Source: Ramlibacter sp. (lineage in GTDB: Bacteria > Pseudomonadota > Gammaproteobacteria > Burkholderiales > Burkholderiaceae_C). Taken from it: DNA of 64,000 nt. Below are positions 8,965 through 17,518 of the stretch, one piece after another. The notes beneath the pieces are model-generated. The model had not been told where the DNA came from, ran no database searches, and saw only the letters and a list, made by a program, of their open reading frames with translations. The position numbers and the translations under genes were made by a program. Within the stretch, counting starts at the first letter, position 1. Each line of letters starts with the position of its first letter. The stretch is from assembly GCA_021323335.1 (NCBI GenBank), contig JAJTCN010000004.1:19852-83851 (forward strand), in the 5' to 3' direction.

Positions 8965-9549
8965 ATGAAAACCACGACCATCCTTTGCACCGCCATCGCG
9001 GCGACGATGGGCCTGGGCAGCCTGGCCCAGGCACAGGACACGCGGCAGGAGCGGCGTGAAGCACGGCAGGAAGCCCGCCAGGAAGCCCGACAGGAAGCGC
9101 GGCAGGACGCGCGCCAGGACCGCCGCCAGGAAGCACGCCAGGACCAGCGCCGTGACCGCCTCGAAACGCGCCGCGTGCCGAACTACGTCAACACGCCGCT
9201 GGCCAACGTCCGCGACCCGGAGCCGCACCAGCAGCGGTACTACAACAACCACGCACCCCAGCGGCACTACTACAACAACCATGACGCGCCGCAGCGGCAC
9301 TACAACCACGCGCCCCAGCGCTACTACAACAACCACGCGCCGCAGTACTACGGAAACGCGGGGCCGCGCTTCTACCGCGGCGGCTACCTGCCGTATTCGT
9401 ACCGCCAGCCCAGCTACCACGTCAACTGGCGCGCCTACCCCAGCCGGCTGTACGCGCCCCCGTACGGCTACCAGTGGGTGCACGTCGGCGACGAATTCCT
9501 GCTGATCGCGCTGGCCTCCGGCCTCATCGCCACCACGCTGGCGATGTAA
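8965..9549 (+). CDS. RcnB-like secreted protein with QEAR repeats
   Basis: A signal peptide (about residues 1-23, ending AQA) precedes an Arg/Gln/Glu repeat tract made of QEAR-like tetrads (about 27-60). A Tyr/Asn/His-rich stretch built on YYNNHAPQ units follows (about 85-125). The C-terminal 50 residues (PPYGYQWVHVGDEFLLIALASGLIA) match the RcnB family, periplasmic proteins tied to nickel/cobalt homeostasis in E. coli. The histidine-rich middle could bind metal, but that is inference. I chose ATG 8965 because AAGGAGC lies upstream and it starts at the signal peptide. It ends directly against the convergent SDR gene. Confidence 0.75.
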   Translation: MKTTTILCTAIAATMGLGSLAQAQDTRQERREARQEARQEARQEARQDARQDRRQEARQDQRRDRLETRRVPNYVNTPLANVRDPEPHQQRYYNNHAPQRHYYNNHDAPQRHYNHAPQRYYNNHAPQYYGNAGPRFYRGGYLPYSYRQPSYHVNWRAYPSRLYAPPYGYQWVHVGDEFLLIALASGLIATTLAM

Positions 9550-10458
9550 CTAGCGGCGGGCGCCGCGGGCGAGCCGCATCTCGTTGTCTCCCTGCCCGGC
9601 GCCGCTGCCGGGGACCGTCTCGCCGGAGCGGTCCCGCACGGCGTCCATGTGTGCCTGCAGGGCCTCGGGCACCTGCGGCCCGCTGCCCAGGTGCACCCCT
9701 TGGGTCAGGGTGACGTGGGCGGCTTCGAAGCTGCCCGCGCCCGCGCACAACGTCGTGCGCGTCGGCGCATCCTCGCCGGCCAGCACCAGCATCGCGGGCA
9801 CCACGGCCTCGGGGCCGAAGGCCTCCAGCATGTCGGGCGGGAACAGCGCCTCGGTCATGCGCGTCGCGGCCGTGGGCGCCAGGCAGTTGACGCGGATGTC
9901 GTGCTTCATGCCCTCGATCGCCAGCGTCTGCATCAGCCCCACCAGCGCCATCTTGGCCGCCCCGTAGTTCGCCTGCCCGAAGTTGCCGTACAGGCCGGAG
10001 GAGGAGGTCGTCAGCACCACCCGCCCGTACTTCTGCTGCGTCATCACCGGCCACAACGCCTTGCAGCAATGCACGGCGCCCATGAGGTGAACCTCCAGCA
10101 CCAGCCGGAAGTCGGCCAGGTCCATCTTGGCGAAGCTCTTGTCGCGCAGGATGCCGGCGTTGCTCACCAGCACGTCGACGCGGCCCCACGTGTCCATCGC
10201 CTGCTGCACCATCGCCTGCACCGCGGCGAAGTCCGTGACGGACGCGCCGTTGGCGGCGGCCTCGCCGCCGGCCGCGCGGATCTCGTCCACCACGCGCTGC
10301 GCCGCCGTCGCCGAGCCGCCCGAGCCGTCGACCCCGGCACCGAGGTCGTTCACCAGCACCTTGGCGCCACGCGCCGCCAGCGCCAGCGCGTGCTGGCGGC
10401 CCAATCCACCGCCCGCGCCCGTGACGATGGCCACGCGGCCGCTGAAATCCAGGGACAT
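9550..10458 (-). CDS. Short-chain dehydrogenase, 3-hydroxyacyl-CoA dehydrogenase (MFE-2) type
   Basis: Classical SDR fold of 302 residues: the nucleotide-binding motif TGAGGGLG (13-20), NAG near 100-102, and a catalytic Ser (152-153) with Tyr165 and Lys169 (YGAAK). The N-terminal VNDLGAGVDGSG pattern and the long C-terminal part resemble the dehydrogenase domain of peroxisomal multifunctional enzyme type 2, so an acyl-CoA or similar beta-hydroxy substrate is plausible. No enoyl-CoA hydratase neighbour is present. The stop abuts the stop of the convergent RcnB-like gene with no gap. Confidence 0.85.
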   Translation of the reverse strand: MSLDFSGRVAIVTGAGGGLGRQHALALAARGAKVLVNDLGAGVDGSGGSATAAQRVVDEIRAAGGEAAANGASVTDFAAVQAMVQQAMDTWGRVDVLVSNAGILRDKSFAKMDLADFRLVLEVHLMGAVHCCKALWPVMTQQKYGRVVLTTSSSGLYGNFGQANYGAAKMALVGLMQTLAIEGMKHDIRVNCLAPTAATRMTEALFPPDMLEAFGPEAVVPAMLVLAGEDAPTRTTLCAGAGSFEAAHVTLTQGVHLGSGPQVPEALQAHMDAVRDRSGETVPGSGAGQGDNEMRLARGARR

Positions 10459-10611
10459 GCCTGCTCTCCCAAGCTGTTTTCGAAGGAGCGGCGACTGTAG
10501 CGCAACACTTTCCTACCGGCTTTCGGGCTTTTTTCAGGAAATCACACCTGCCACGGTCGAGCGAGGCAGAATTGATCAGCTGGAAAGGCCGCCGAGGCGG
10601 GGAGAACGACC

Positions 10612-11262
10612 ATGGGCATCCTGGATCTGCTGATCGGGAAGAAGGACGCCGGCGGCGCCAAAGGGCGCCGTCCGGTCGCTGCCGCCAGCACCCAGTTCGC
10701 CCCGTCCCAGTCGACGCAGGCCGCGAACTCGCCGCACCAGGTGCGCAAGGACGTGCTCAAGATGGTGATGCGCGAACTCCTCATGCGCAACGGCATCCCG
10801 AACGCCTGGCTCAGCGCCGACCTGCTGCGCACCACCAACTCGAAGCGCGAACAAGGCATCCATGTCCGCTTCCTGATGCGCCATTTCGAGCCGCGGCTGA
10901 TGCAGTACGGCCCGGCGCTGGAGCAGGAGTTCACCCAGCGGCTGCTGCTGCTGGATCCGCTCGCAGCCGACTGGCTCATGGGGTTCTCCTGGCAATTCAC
11001 GCTCGACGACACCAGCAAGTGCCCGCCGCTACCGAACGCCCAGTCCTGGACGGCGCCGCAGCCGGAGCCGGCGGCGCAGCCCGCCGCGGCTGCGCCGGAG
11101 GACCACTCGGGCGACGTGATCGCCGGCCCCGTCTTCATCCCCCGGCCGGCGGACGAAGTGCGCTCCGACCTGGAGCGCCTGCTGGCCTTGCGCGACGAGG
11201 ACATGAAGCGCCACGGCAAGGCCGGTGACCACTTCGCACCCACCCGGCCTGCCAAGCTCTGA
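10612..11262 (+). CDS. Conserved hypothetical protein, 216 aa
   Basis: Soluble protein without signal or membrane segments. It begins MGILDLLIGKK, has a Gln/Ser/Ala-rich linker to about residue 42, a helical middle (about 43-130) and a Pro/Ala-rich stretch at about 145-165. I know no family for it. GGGGAGA precedes the ATG. Its last 38 bases overlap the GTG start of the hybrid histidine kinase in another frame, so the pair is probably translated in a coupled way, and a role in that signalling pathway is a reasonable guess only. Confidence 0.65.
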   Translation: MGILDLLIGKKDAGGAKGRRPVAAASTQFAPSQSTQAANSPHQVRKDVLKMVMRELLMRNGIPNAWLSADLLRTTNSKREQGIHVRFLMRHFEPRLMQYGPALEQEFTQRLLLLDPLAADWLMGFSWQFTLDDTSKCPPLPNAQSWTAPQPEPAAQPAAAAPEDHSGDVIAGPVFIPRPADEVRSDLERLLALRDEDMKRHGKAGDHFAPTRPAKL

Positions 11263-14200
11263 GCCTGGGCAGCGCCGCCTGCGGGCGGCCTGGCGTGCCT
11301 GCCAAGGCGGGTTCCTCGCCCTGGCCTGCTGCTTTTCCGCAGCCGCGCTCGCGCAGGCCCCGGTCGCGGTGGACGGCGTGCTCGACCTCTCCCGGCCCGG
11401 CGCCACCAGCCGCCTGCACTCCCTGCGCGGGGAGTGGATCTTCGACTGGCAGGCCTTCACCAACCCCACGTTCGACCAGGTGCCGTCGACGGCGGTGGCT
11501 CCCGTGCCCTCCGAGTGGAACGCCATCACGGCCGACGGCAAGGCGCCGGGCCCCGACGGCCATGCCAGCTACACCCTGCTGGTGAAGTGCCCCGCGGGCG
11601 AGCAGCTCGCGTTGTCGGTCCCGGCGCAGCGCACGGCGATGCGCCTGTTCGTCAACGGCCGGCTGGTCGCCGCGCAGGGCCTTCCGGGCGCCACCCCGGA
11701 GACGGCGCGACCGGCGATCGGCCGCCGCGCCGTGCTGACCGAACCCTTCGCCTGTCCGCTGCGCATCACCGCCCACCTCTCCAACTACTCGCACCGCTCC
11801 GGCGGCTTCATCCGCACCCCGGTCGCCGGCCCGATCGACGAGCTCGCGCCGCGCCACCAGCAGCGGCTGGCGCTCGACACCATCCTGCTGGGCGCGTACC
11901 TGGTGCTCAGCATCTCCGGCTTCATCTTCTTCCTGGCGCGCCGCAAGGAGCGCGTGCCGCTGTACTTCGGCCTGCTGGCCACCGCCCTGACCGTCTACAC
12001 CGACATGAACGGCGACCGCCTGCTGCTGCAGCTGGGCGGGCCGGACACCGGCTGGGAAACCTTCCTGCGCATCGAGTACTTCTCGTGGTTCGCCTCGATG
12101 GCGCTGTTCGTGATCGTGGTGGAACAGCTCTTCCCCCGCACGTTGCGGCCGGGGGGCGTGCGCCTGTTCACGGCCGCGTGCGCGCTGGCCATGGTGGTGG
12201 TCGCCCTGACGCCGGGCCGCATCTACAGCCACCTGGTCTGGTACGGCCAGGGCGTGGGCGTGGCCATCGGGGCCTACGTCACCGTGGCGATCGCGCGGGC
12301 CGCGCGGCAAGGCCGCAAGGACGCCGGCGTGATCCTGGTGGGCATGGCCTTCCTGGGGCTGGCGCTGGCCGTCAACGTGCTGCAGTCGTTCGACGCCGAC
12401 CGCACCCAGAGCAGCATCACCGCCTTCAGCCTGCTGGCGTTCATGCTCTCGCCCGCCATGGTGCTGCTGCGCCGGCTGGCGCGCGCCCTCAACACCGAGG
12501 AGCAGCGCAGCGCCGAACAGCGCGAGAAGGTGGACCTGCTGGTGCGCGCCACGCAGGCCGGCATCCTGGACTGGGACTACACGCGCAACCTCGCCCGCTA
12601 CTCCGCCCGGCTGCTCGAGATCATGGGCTACCCGCAGGAGACCGACACGGCGAACTGGGGACCGATCTTCGAGCGCATCCATCCCGCCGACCGCGACGCG
12701 GTGCGCGACGCCTACATGAACCAGCTGCGGGACCGCTCGGTGCGCTCGGGCGAGATGCGGCACGACCCGATGGAGTACCGCCTGCTGCGGCGCGACGGCG
12801 GCGTGGTCTGGGTGCACGCGGAGGCGATCAGCCTGCGCGACCGCGACGGCCGCGTGCTGCGCTACATCTGCTCCTACCTCGACATCACCGACCACCGGGC
12901 GCTGGCGGAGGGGCTGCAGCGCCAGAACGCGGCACTGGCCGAGAACGCGCGCCTGCGCGAGGACGTGGAGCGCATGTCGCGCCACGACCTGAAGACGCCG
13001 CTGAACAGCATCATCGGCGTGGCGCGGCTGCTGCGCGAGGACGCCACGATGCAGCCGGAGCACGGCGAGCTGCTGGCCATCGCCGAGCGCGCGGGCTATC
13101 GCATGCTGGAGATGGTCAACCTGTCGCTGGACCTCGCGCGCATGGAGATGGGCACCTACGCGTTCCGGCCGCAGGCGGTGAACCTGGTGGACGTGCTCCG
13201 GCGCGTGCTGCTGGACCTGAAGGGCCAGGCCGAAGCCGGCCGGGTGCAGTTGCGCATGGAGCCGGAGTTCACGCAGCCGGTGTACGCGCGGGCGGAAGAG
13301 CTGCTCTGCTATTCGCTGCTCGCCAACGTGGTGAAGAATGCCATCGAGGCCACGCCCGCCGGCGGCGTGGTGCGCGTCACGCTGGAGCCGGGCGAGCGCA
13401 TGCGCGTGCGCGTGCGCAACCCCGGCGCCGTGGACCCCGAGGTGGCGCCGCGCTTTTTCGACAAGTACGCCACCGCGGGCAAGAGCGGCGGCATCGGCCT
13501 GGGCACCTACTCGGCGCGGCTGATGGCGCGCGTGCAGGACGGCGACCTGGAAATGACGACCGGCGAGGCGACGACGGTGCTCACGCTCACCCTGCGCGCG
13601 CTCGGCAGCGAGCAGCTGCCGCCGCCCGCGGCCGCCCATGCGCCGGCCTCGGCGGCGGGTGCGGCGCCGCAGGTGGCCGCGCTGGCGCCGCGCCGGGTGC
13701 TGGTGGTGGACGACGACGAATACAACATCGTGCTGCTCCTGCGCTACCTGCCGTCCCCGCCGTTCACCGTCGAGACGGCCGCGCACGGGCAGGCCGCCGT
13801 GGAGGCCGTGGCCCGCCAGTGGCCCGACATTGTCGTCATGGACATGGAGATGCCCGGCATGAACGGGCTGGAGGCGGTGGCGCGGATCCGCCAGCGCGAG
13901 CAGGCGGAAGGCCGGCAGCCCTGCGTGATCGTGATGATGTCGTCCAACGACGACGCCTTCTCCATCCGGCGCGGGCTCGCCGCCGGCAGCAACCGCTTCC
14001 TGACCAAGCCGTTCACGCGCGAGACCTTGCTGGCCACCTTCCAGGAGCTGGACGCGGGCGGCGGCCTGGTGCCGACGCAGGTGCCGCTGGACCTGCAGGC
14101 GCCGCCGAGTGCCCCGCCGGCCGAACCCGCGGCCGCGGCGAAGGTGCGGGTGGACGCGCAGCTCCTGCGCGAGATCCCGGCTTTCCTGGAGTCGCGCCGG

Positions 14201-14422
14201 CGGATGGTGGAGGTGATGGCGGATGCGCTGGCCGAAGGCGACCGCAAGCAGCTGCATGCGGTGGCGCATCGCGCCGCGGGCGGGCTGGCCTTGTTCGGGT
14301 TCCACTGGGCGGCCTGGCAAAGCCGCCGGATCTCGGCGCGGGCCGCGGAGGGCGACGCGCCCTCGCTGTGGGAGGAGATCGAGCGCCTGCGGCAGCACCT
14401 CCATTCCGTGGAGGTGACATGA
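11225..14422 (+). CDS. 7TM-DISM hybrid sensor histidine kinase with receiver and HPt domains
   Basis: 1065 residues. In order: a signal-like hydrophobic start, an extracytoplasmic 7TMR-DISM extracellular-type domain (about 45-205), seven membrane spans (about 215-415), a PAS/PAC domain (about 435-560), HisKA with His587 (SRHDLKTPLN), an HATPase domain (N box VVKNAIEA), a receiver domain with phospho-acceptor Asp873 (VVMDMEMPG) and Lys in LTKPFT, and a C-terminal HPt-like segment with His1015 (AHRAAGGLALFG). A full intramolecular phosphorelay is therefore visible. A separate output regulator is not encoded nearby. GTG 11225 is the likely start; later starts would remove the signal segment. Confidence 0.88.
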   Translation: MTTSHPPGLPSSEPGQRRLRAAWRACQGGFLALACCFSAAALAQAPVAVDGVLDLSRPGATSRLHSLRGEWIFDWQAFTNPTFDQVPSTAVAPVPSEWNAITADGKAPGPDGHASYTLLVKCPAGEQLALSVPAQRTAMRLFVNGRLVAAQGLPGATPETARPAIGRRAVLTEPFACPLRITAHLSNYSHRSGGFIRTPVAGPIDELAPRHQQRLALDTILLGAYLVLSISGFIFFLARRKERVPLYFGLLATALTVYTDMNGDRLLLQLGGPDTGWETFLRIEYFSWFASMALFVIVVEQLFPRTLRPGGVRLFTAACALAMVVVALTPGRIYSHLVWYGQGVGVAIGAYVTVAIARAARQGRKDAGVILVGMAFLGLALAVNVLQSFDADRTQSSITAFSLLAFMLSPAMVLLRRLARALNTEEQRSAEQREKVDLLVRATQAGILDWDYTRNLARYSARLLEIMGYPQETDTANWGPIFERIHPADRDAVRDAYMNQLRDRSVRSGEMRHDPMEYRLLRRDGGVVWVHAEAISLRDRDGRVLRYICSYLDITDHRALAEGLQRQNAALAENARLREDVERMSRHDLKTPLNSIIGVARLLREDATMQPEHGELLAIAERAGYRMLEMVNLSLDLARMEMGTYAFRPQAVNLVDVLRRVLLDLKGQAEAGRVQLRMEPEFTQPVYARAEELLCYSLLANVVKNAIEATPAGGVVRVTLEPGERMRVRVRNPGAVDPEVAPRFFDKYATAGKSGGIGLGTYSARLMARVQDGDLEMTTGEATTVLTLTLRALGSEQLPPPAAAHAPASAAGAAPQVAALAPRRVLVVDDDEYNIVLLLRYLPSPPFTVETAAHGQAAVEAVARQWPDIVVMDMEMPGMNGLEAVARIRQREQAEGRQPCVIVMMSSNDDAFSIRRGLAAGSNRFLTKPFTRETLLATFQELDAGGGLVPTQVPLDLQAPPSAPPAEPAAAAKVRVDAQLLREIPAFLESRRRMVEVMADALAEGDRKQLHAVAHRAAGGLALFGFHWAAWQSRRISARAAEGDAPSLWEEIERLRQHLHSVEVT

Positions 14423-14434
14423 GCCGAATGGCCG

Positions 14435-14701
14435 TCAGCGGCGGCGGTGTTGCGGGGGCGGCATCCCCGAGGCGTTGCGATTGGGCAGGTGGCGGAACAT
14501 GATGCGGCCCTTGGTCAGGTCGTAGGGCGACAGCTCCAGGCTCACCAGGTCGCCGGCGATGATGCGGATGTGGTTCTTGCGCATCTTGCCGCCGGTGTAC
14601 GCGACCAGTTCATGGCCGTTGTCCAGGATCACGCGGTAGCGCGAGTCCGGCAGGATTTCGGCCACGCGGCCGTTCATTTCGATCAGTTCTTCCTTGGCCA
14701 A
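14435..14701 (-). CDS. infA: Translation initiation factor IF-1
   Basis: An OB-fold protein with the IF-1 core ([32 protein letters not shown]). IF-1 occupies the ribosomal A site during initiation. I place the start at a TTG (14701): the protein then begins MAKEELIE as in other betaproteobacterial IF-1, and AAGGAG lies five bases upstream. The GTG at 14707 overlaps that ribosome-binding site. The protein is 88 residues, about 15 more than the usual 72-73, because of a Pro/Arg-rich tail (ending PPPQHRRR). The gene stands alone rather than with ribosomal proteins, so it may be a second infA copy. Confidence 0.88.
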   Translation of the reverse strand: MAKEELIEMNGRVAEILPDSRYRVILDNGHELVAYTGGKMRKNHIRIIAGDLVSLELSPYDLTKGRIMFRHLPNRNASGMPPPQHRRR

Positions 14702-14791
14702 AGGCACTCCTTGCTGGGGACAGTTGCCGGTGGCAGGGGCGACTGTCAGGTCACCCGAATTGTAAGCTTTTGGCGGCGCCGGCGCTCATCC

Positions 14792-16345
14792 TTAGACGGT
14801 GGCCAGCGCGGGCGCGATCGCCGCCTTGCCCCGGCCCAGCCGCTCCGGCGAGATGTACTGCTGCCGGTATTGCTCGAAGGGCATGGTGTCGGCCGCCTCG
14901 ACGGCGGCCTGGTCGGCGAGCGACTGGCGGGCGATCCCTTCCAGGCGGGCGTGGAGGCCGCCGGCATACGGCAGCTTGAGCAGCTTGGACTTGGCCTGCT
15001 CCGACTGCGACAAGGTGAATGCCGCGAAGCTGTTGCGGTGGTCCCGCGCCATGGCCGCCAGCACGCGCGCCGACGGCAGCATGTCCGGGTTCTGCAGCAG
15101 GGCCTCGGCCGAGCGCAGCGCGTCCCCGTAGTCGGAGGTGTCGTGCACCGAATCGAGCATCGCGGCGATGGGGGCGCACTGCGCGACGATCTCGGCGCCC
15201 CAGTCGGCCAGCCTCGCTTCGCCGCCGTCGCGCTCGAGCACCAGGCCCGGCTCGCGGCCGAAGGCGGCCGTGCGGTGCTGGTTGCGACCGAGCGCAGCGA
15301 TCTCCTGCGGCGTGTCCTCCGGGCTGCCGGACAGGAGGCAGTGCAGCAGGAACACGTCGAGGAAGCGGATGGTCTGGGCCTTGATGCCGATCGGCACGAA
15401 CGGGTCCAGGTCCAGCAGGCGCACCTCGACGTACTCGACGCCGCGCTCGCGCAGCGCGTGCAGCGGCCGCTCGCCGGGGCGGATCACGCGCTTGGGCCGG
15501 ATGGTGCCGTAGAACTCGTTCTCGATCTGCAGCAGGCTGGTGGCGAGCTGGTTGTATTCGCCGCCCGGGTTGACGATGCCGATGGCCTCGTAGGCCGGGT
15601 ACGGTTTCGTCAAGGCTTCGTGCAGCGACGCGGCATAGCCTTCGAGGCCGTTGTAGCTGACGGCCAGGCTGGACTGCGCGGCGCTCTGGTAGCCCAGCCG
15701 GCCCATGCGCAGGGAGGTGCCGTGCGGCATGTAGACCGTGCCCTGCGTCAGCGTCTGCAGCTCGTGCTGGCGCGCGCTGACGAAGCTCGAAGTTGCCGCC
15801 GGCGACGCGCCGAACAGGTACAGCAGCAGGAAGGCATGGCGGCGGAAGTTGCGGATCAGCGCGAAGTACTCGGCGTCGCTCACGCCCGGCAGCGACCAGT
15901 TGTAGTGGATGCCGGAGATGGTCTGCATGCGCCGGCCGTAGCGGTGCGCCAGTCCCATGCGGTACACGCTCTTGGCGCGGCTGACGTTCGAGCTGCCGTA
16001 GCGGCCGATGGGGATGGTTTCGTCCGTCGGCAGCACGCAGGGCATGCTGCTCACCCACATCAGCTCGTCGCCGAGCGCGCGGTACGTGAACTGGTGGACC
16101 TGGGTCAGCTCCTCCAGGCACTGCTCCACGCTGCCGTGCACGCCGGTGATCAGCTCGAGCTGCGACTCGCTGTAGTCGGTGGTGATGTTCGGGTGCGTCA
16201 GCGCCGAGCCGAGGGCGGCCGGGTGCGGCGTGAGGGCCAGGGCGCCGGCCGGAGTGGCCCGCAGGCTCTCCTTTTCGATGCCGCGCCGGATGCCCTGCAG
16301 GCGCGCGGGCGCCAGCGTCTTCAAGGCCTGTTGCAGGATGCTCAT
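14792..16345 (-). CDS. gshA: Glutamate-cysteine ligase
   Basis: 517 residues, the size of the E. coli-type GshA (518). It joins L-glutamate and L-cysteine with ATP, the first and rate-limiting step of glutathione synthesis. Family marks include GIEKESLR near residue 22, the SESQLELIT stretch, SGIHYNWS and NPGGEYNQLATS. No gshB is in the window. The start ATG at 16345 gives the standard MSILQQALKTL N-terminus. The promoter must lie in the 183-base gap that it shares with the divergent gene at 16529. Confidence 0.95.
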   Translation of the reverse strand: MSILQQALKTLAPARLQGIRRGIEKESLRATPAGALALTPHPAALGSALTHPNITTDYSESQLELITGVHGSVEQCLEELTQVHQFTYRALGDELMWVSSMPCVLPTDETIPIGRYGSSNVSRAKSVYRMGLAHRYGRRMQTISGIHYNWSLPGVSDAEYFALIRNFRRHAFLLLYLFGASPAATSSFVSARQHELQTLTQGTVYMPHGTSLRMGRLGYQSAAQSSLAVSYNGLEGYAASLHEALTKPYPAYEAIGIVNPGGEYNQLATSLLQIENEFYGTIRPKRVIRPGERPLHALRERGVEYVEVRLLDLDPFVPIGIKAQTIRFLDVFLLHCLLSGSPEDTPQEIAALGRNQHRTAAFGREPGLVLERDGGEARLADWGAEIVAQCAPIAAMLDSVHDTSDYGDALRSAEALLQNPDMLPSARVLAAMARDHRNSFAAFTLSQSEQAKSKLLKLPYAGGLHARLEGIARQSLADQAAVEAADTMPFEQYRQQYISPERLGRGKAAIAPALATV

Positions 16346-16440
16346 GGATCTGTTTGTCTCGGCCGTTCGTCGCGTGCGAAGTTAACACCTTTGCGCAAAA
16401 CCTGCTCGCCCCAGGGGCTGCAGACCGCATGCGCTTGTGT

Positions 16441-16456
16441 TAGGGGCACGCCCCTA
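16441..16456. repeat. Palindrome upstream of the phasin-like gene
   Basis: TAGGGGC-AC-GCCCCTA, perfect seven-base arms, followed within 60 bases by a second imperfect hairpin (CCGCGCGGCC ... GGTCGCGCGGCC, 16457-16487). Both lie in the shared upstream region of gshA and the gene at 16529. Role unknown. Confidence 0.45.
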
Positions 16457-16528
16457 GCCGCGCGGCCGACTTTAGGTCGCGCGGCCTAGGCCCCGTGGGG
16501 AGAATGGACCCAACTTCTGGAGAACCGC

Positions 16529-16861
16529 ATGGACAAGCAAGCCCTGAGCAGCACCGCCCGGCAATGGATCGCCGGCTTCGACAGCAACGCGCACCGCGCC
16601 ATCGACGCCTGGCGCGACGGCGGCGAGCGCCTGGGTGGCCTGGCGCGCGAGCGCTGGGACAGCGCCTTCGCGCAGGCCCGCCCCAAGCTGTCCGCGGAAA
16701 CGCGCCGCAATGCGAGCCATGCGCGCGACGTGTTCGCGGGCCTGTATGCCAAGGGCGTCGTGCTGTCGGCCAGCGGCGCGCAAGCGGCCGTCGAAACGCT
16801 GGTGGAGGCCGCGCGCGCGGCGGTGGACCGCGCCGGCGCCAGCCCGCGCCCCGGCCACTGA
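16529..16861 (+). CDS. Small helical protein, phasin-like
   Basis: 110 residues, almost entirely alpha-helical and Ala/Arg-rich, without signal peptide or membrane segment. Length and composition are reminiscent of phasins or other granule- or envelope-associated helical proteins, but no diagnostic motif is present and I do not assert function. GGAGA lies eight bases before the ATG. It is followed by an SRPBCC gene 54 bases downstream on the same strand. Confidence 0.5.
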   Translation: MDKQALSSTARQWIAGFDSNAHRAIDAWRDGGERLGGLARERWDSAFAQARPKLSAETRRNASHARDVFAGLYAKGVVLSASGAQAAVETLVEAARAAVDRAGASPRPGH

Positions 16862-16915
16862 GGCGCACCGGCGCGGGTGGCAGAATGGCCGCCCGACGAC
16901 GACGAGGAGAGCCGC

Positions 16916-17389
16916 ATGACGGTCAGCGTGCATATCGACCTGGGCTACGAGTTCGAGGTCAAGGCGAAGTTCGACGAGGTCTTCGCGGTTCTCTCGGACG
17001 TCCCGCGCTCGGTTTCGCATTTCCCCAAGGTGGACAAGCTGACCGACCTGGGCGGCGGGGTCTACCAGTGGGAGATGCAGAAGGTGGGCACCGCGCAGGT
17101 GAACATCCAGACCGTCTACGCCAGCAAGTATGCCGTCGACAAGGCGAAGGGCAGCATCAAGTGGACGCCGGTCAAGGGCGTCGGCAACGCGCTGGTCGGC
17201 GGCAGCTGGAAGGTCACCGACCACAAGGGCAAGTCGACGCTGCTGGTGCTGAAGATCGACGGCACCGTCGACGTGCCGATGCCCGGCCTGATGAAGATGG
17301 TCGTCGAGCCGATCGTCGCCTCGGAGTTCGAGAAGCTGGTCGAGAAGTACATCGCCAACCTGATCAAGACCTTCGGCGGCGAAGTCTGA
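16916..17389 (+). CDS. SRPBCC-family (START/CoxG-like) protein
   Basis: 157 residues with the helix-grip pattern of the SRPBCC superfamily: an N-terminal beta strand (VSVHIDLGYEFEV), the helix AKFDEVFAVLSDVPRSVSHFP, repeated strands and a long C-terminal helix (ASEFEKLVEKYIANLIKTF). Members bind hydrophobic ligands; the ligand here is not predictable. The start at 16916 is preferred over 16877 because GAGGAGAG immediately precedes it. An inverted repeat follows at 17405-17511 and probably ends transcription. Confidence 0.75.
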   Translation: MTVSVHIDLGYEFEVKAKFDEVFAVLSDVPRSVSHFPKVDKLTDLGGGVYQWEMQKVGTAQVNIQTVYASKYAVDKAKGSIKWTPVKGVGNALVGGSWKVTDHKGKSTLLVLKIDGTVDVPMPGLMKMVVEPIVASEFEKLVEKYIANLIKTFGGEV

Positions 17390-17404
17390 ATACCGGGAGC
17401 GGAC

Positions 17405-17511
17405 AACCGGACGCAGAAGGCGCGGAAGTTACGCAGAAGACGCAGAAGAATCCTTCAAGGTTTTTTCTGCGTCTTCTGCGTGCGCAGCTTCTGCGACTTC
17501 TGCGTCCGGTT
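17405..17511. repeat. Long imperfect inverted repeat of GCAGAAG units between convergent genes
   Basis: The left arm (17405-17449) begins AACCGGACGCAGAAG and ends with ACGCAGAAGACGCAGAA. The right arm (17463-17511) carries the reverse complements of both blocks. The centre is TCCTTCAAGG followed by six T. The tandem CGCAGAAG/ACGCAGAAG units are of a kind often dispersed in Burkholderiales intergenic DNA. Placed between convergent genes, it could form a strong hairpin acting as a terminator in both directions. Confidence 0.75.
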
Positions 17512-17518
17512 ATTGGGT

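Noticed and set aside
9050..9200. Possible CRISPR-like repeats
   Set aside because: The 12-base units encode QEAR tetrads in an open frame; there are no spacers.
11135..14404. 1089-codon open frame on the minus strand opposite the hybrid kinase
   Set aside because: Antisense shadow of a gene with clear HisKA, receiver and HPt motifs; no domain of its own.
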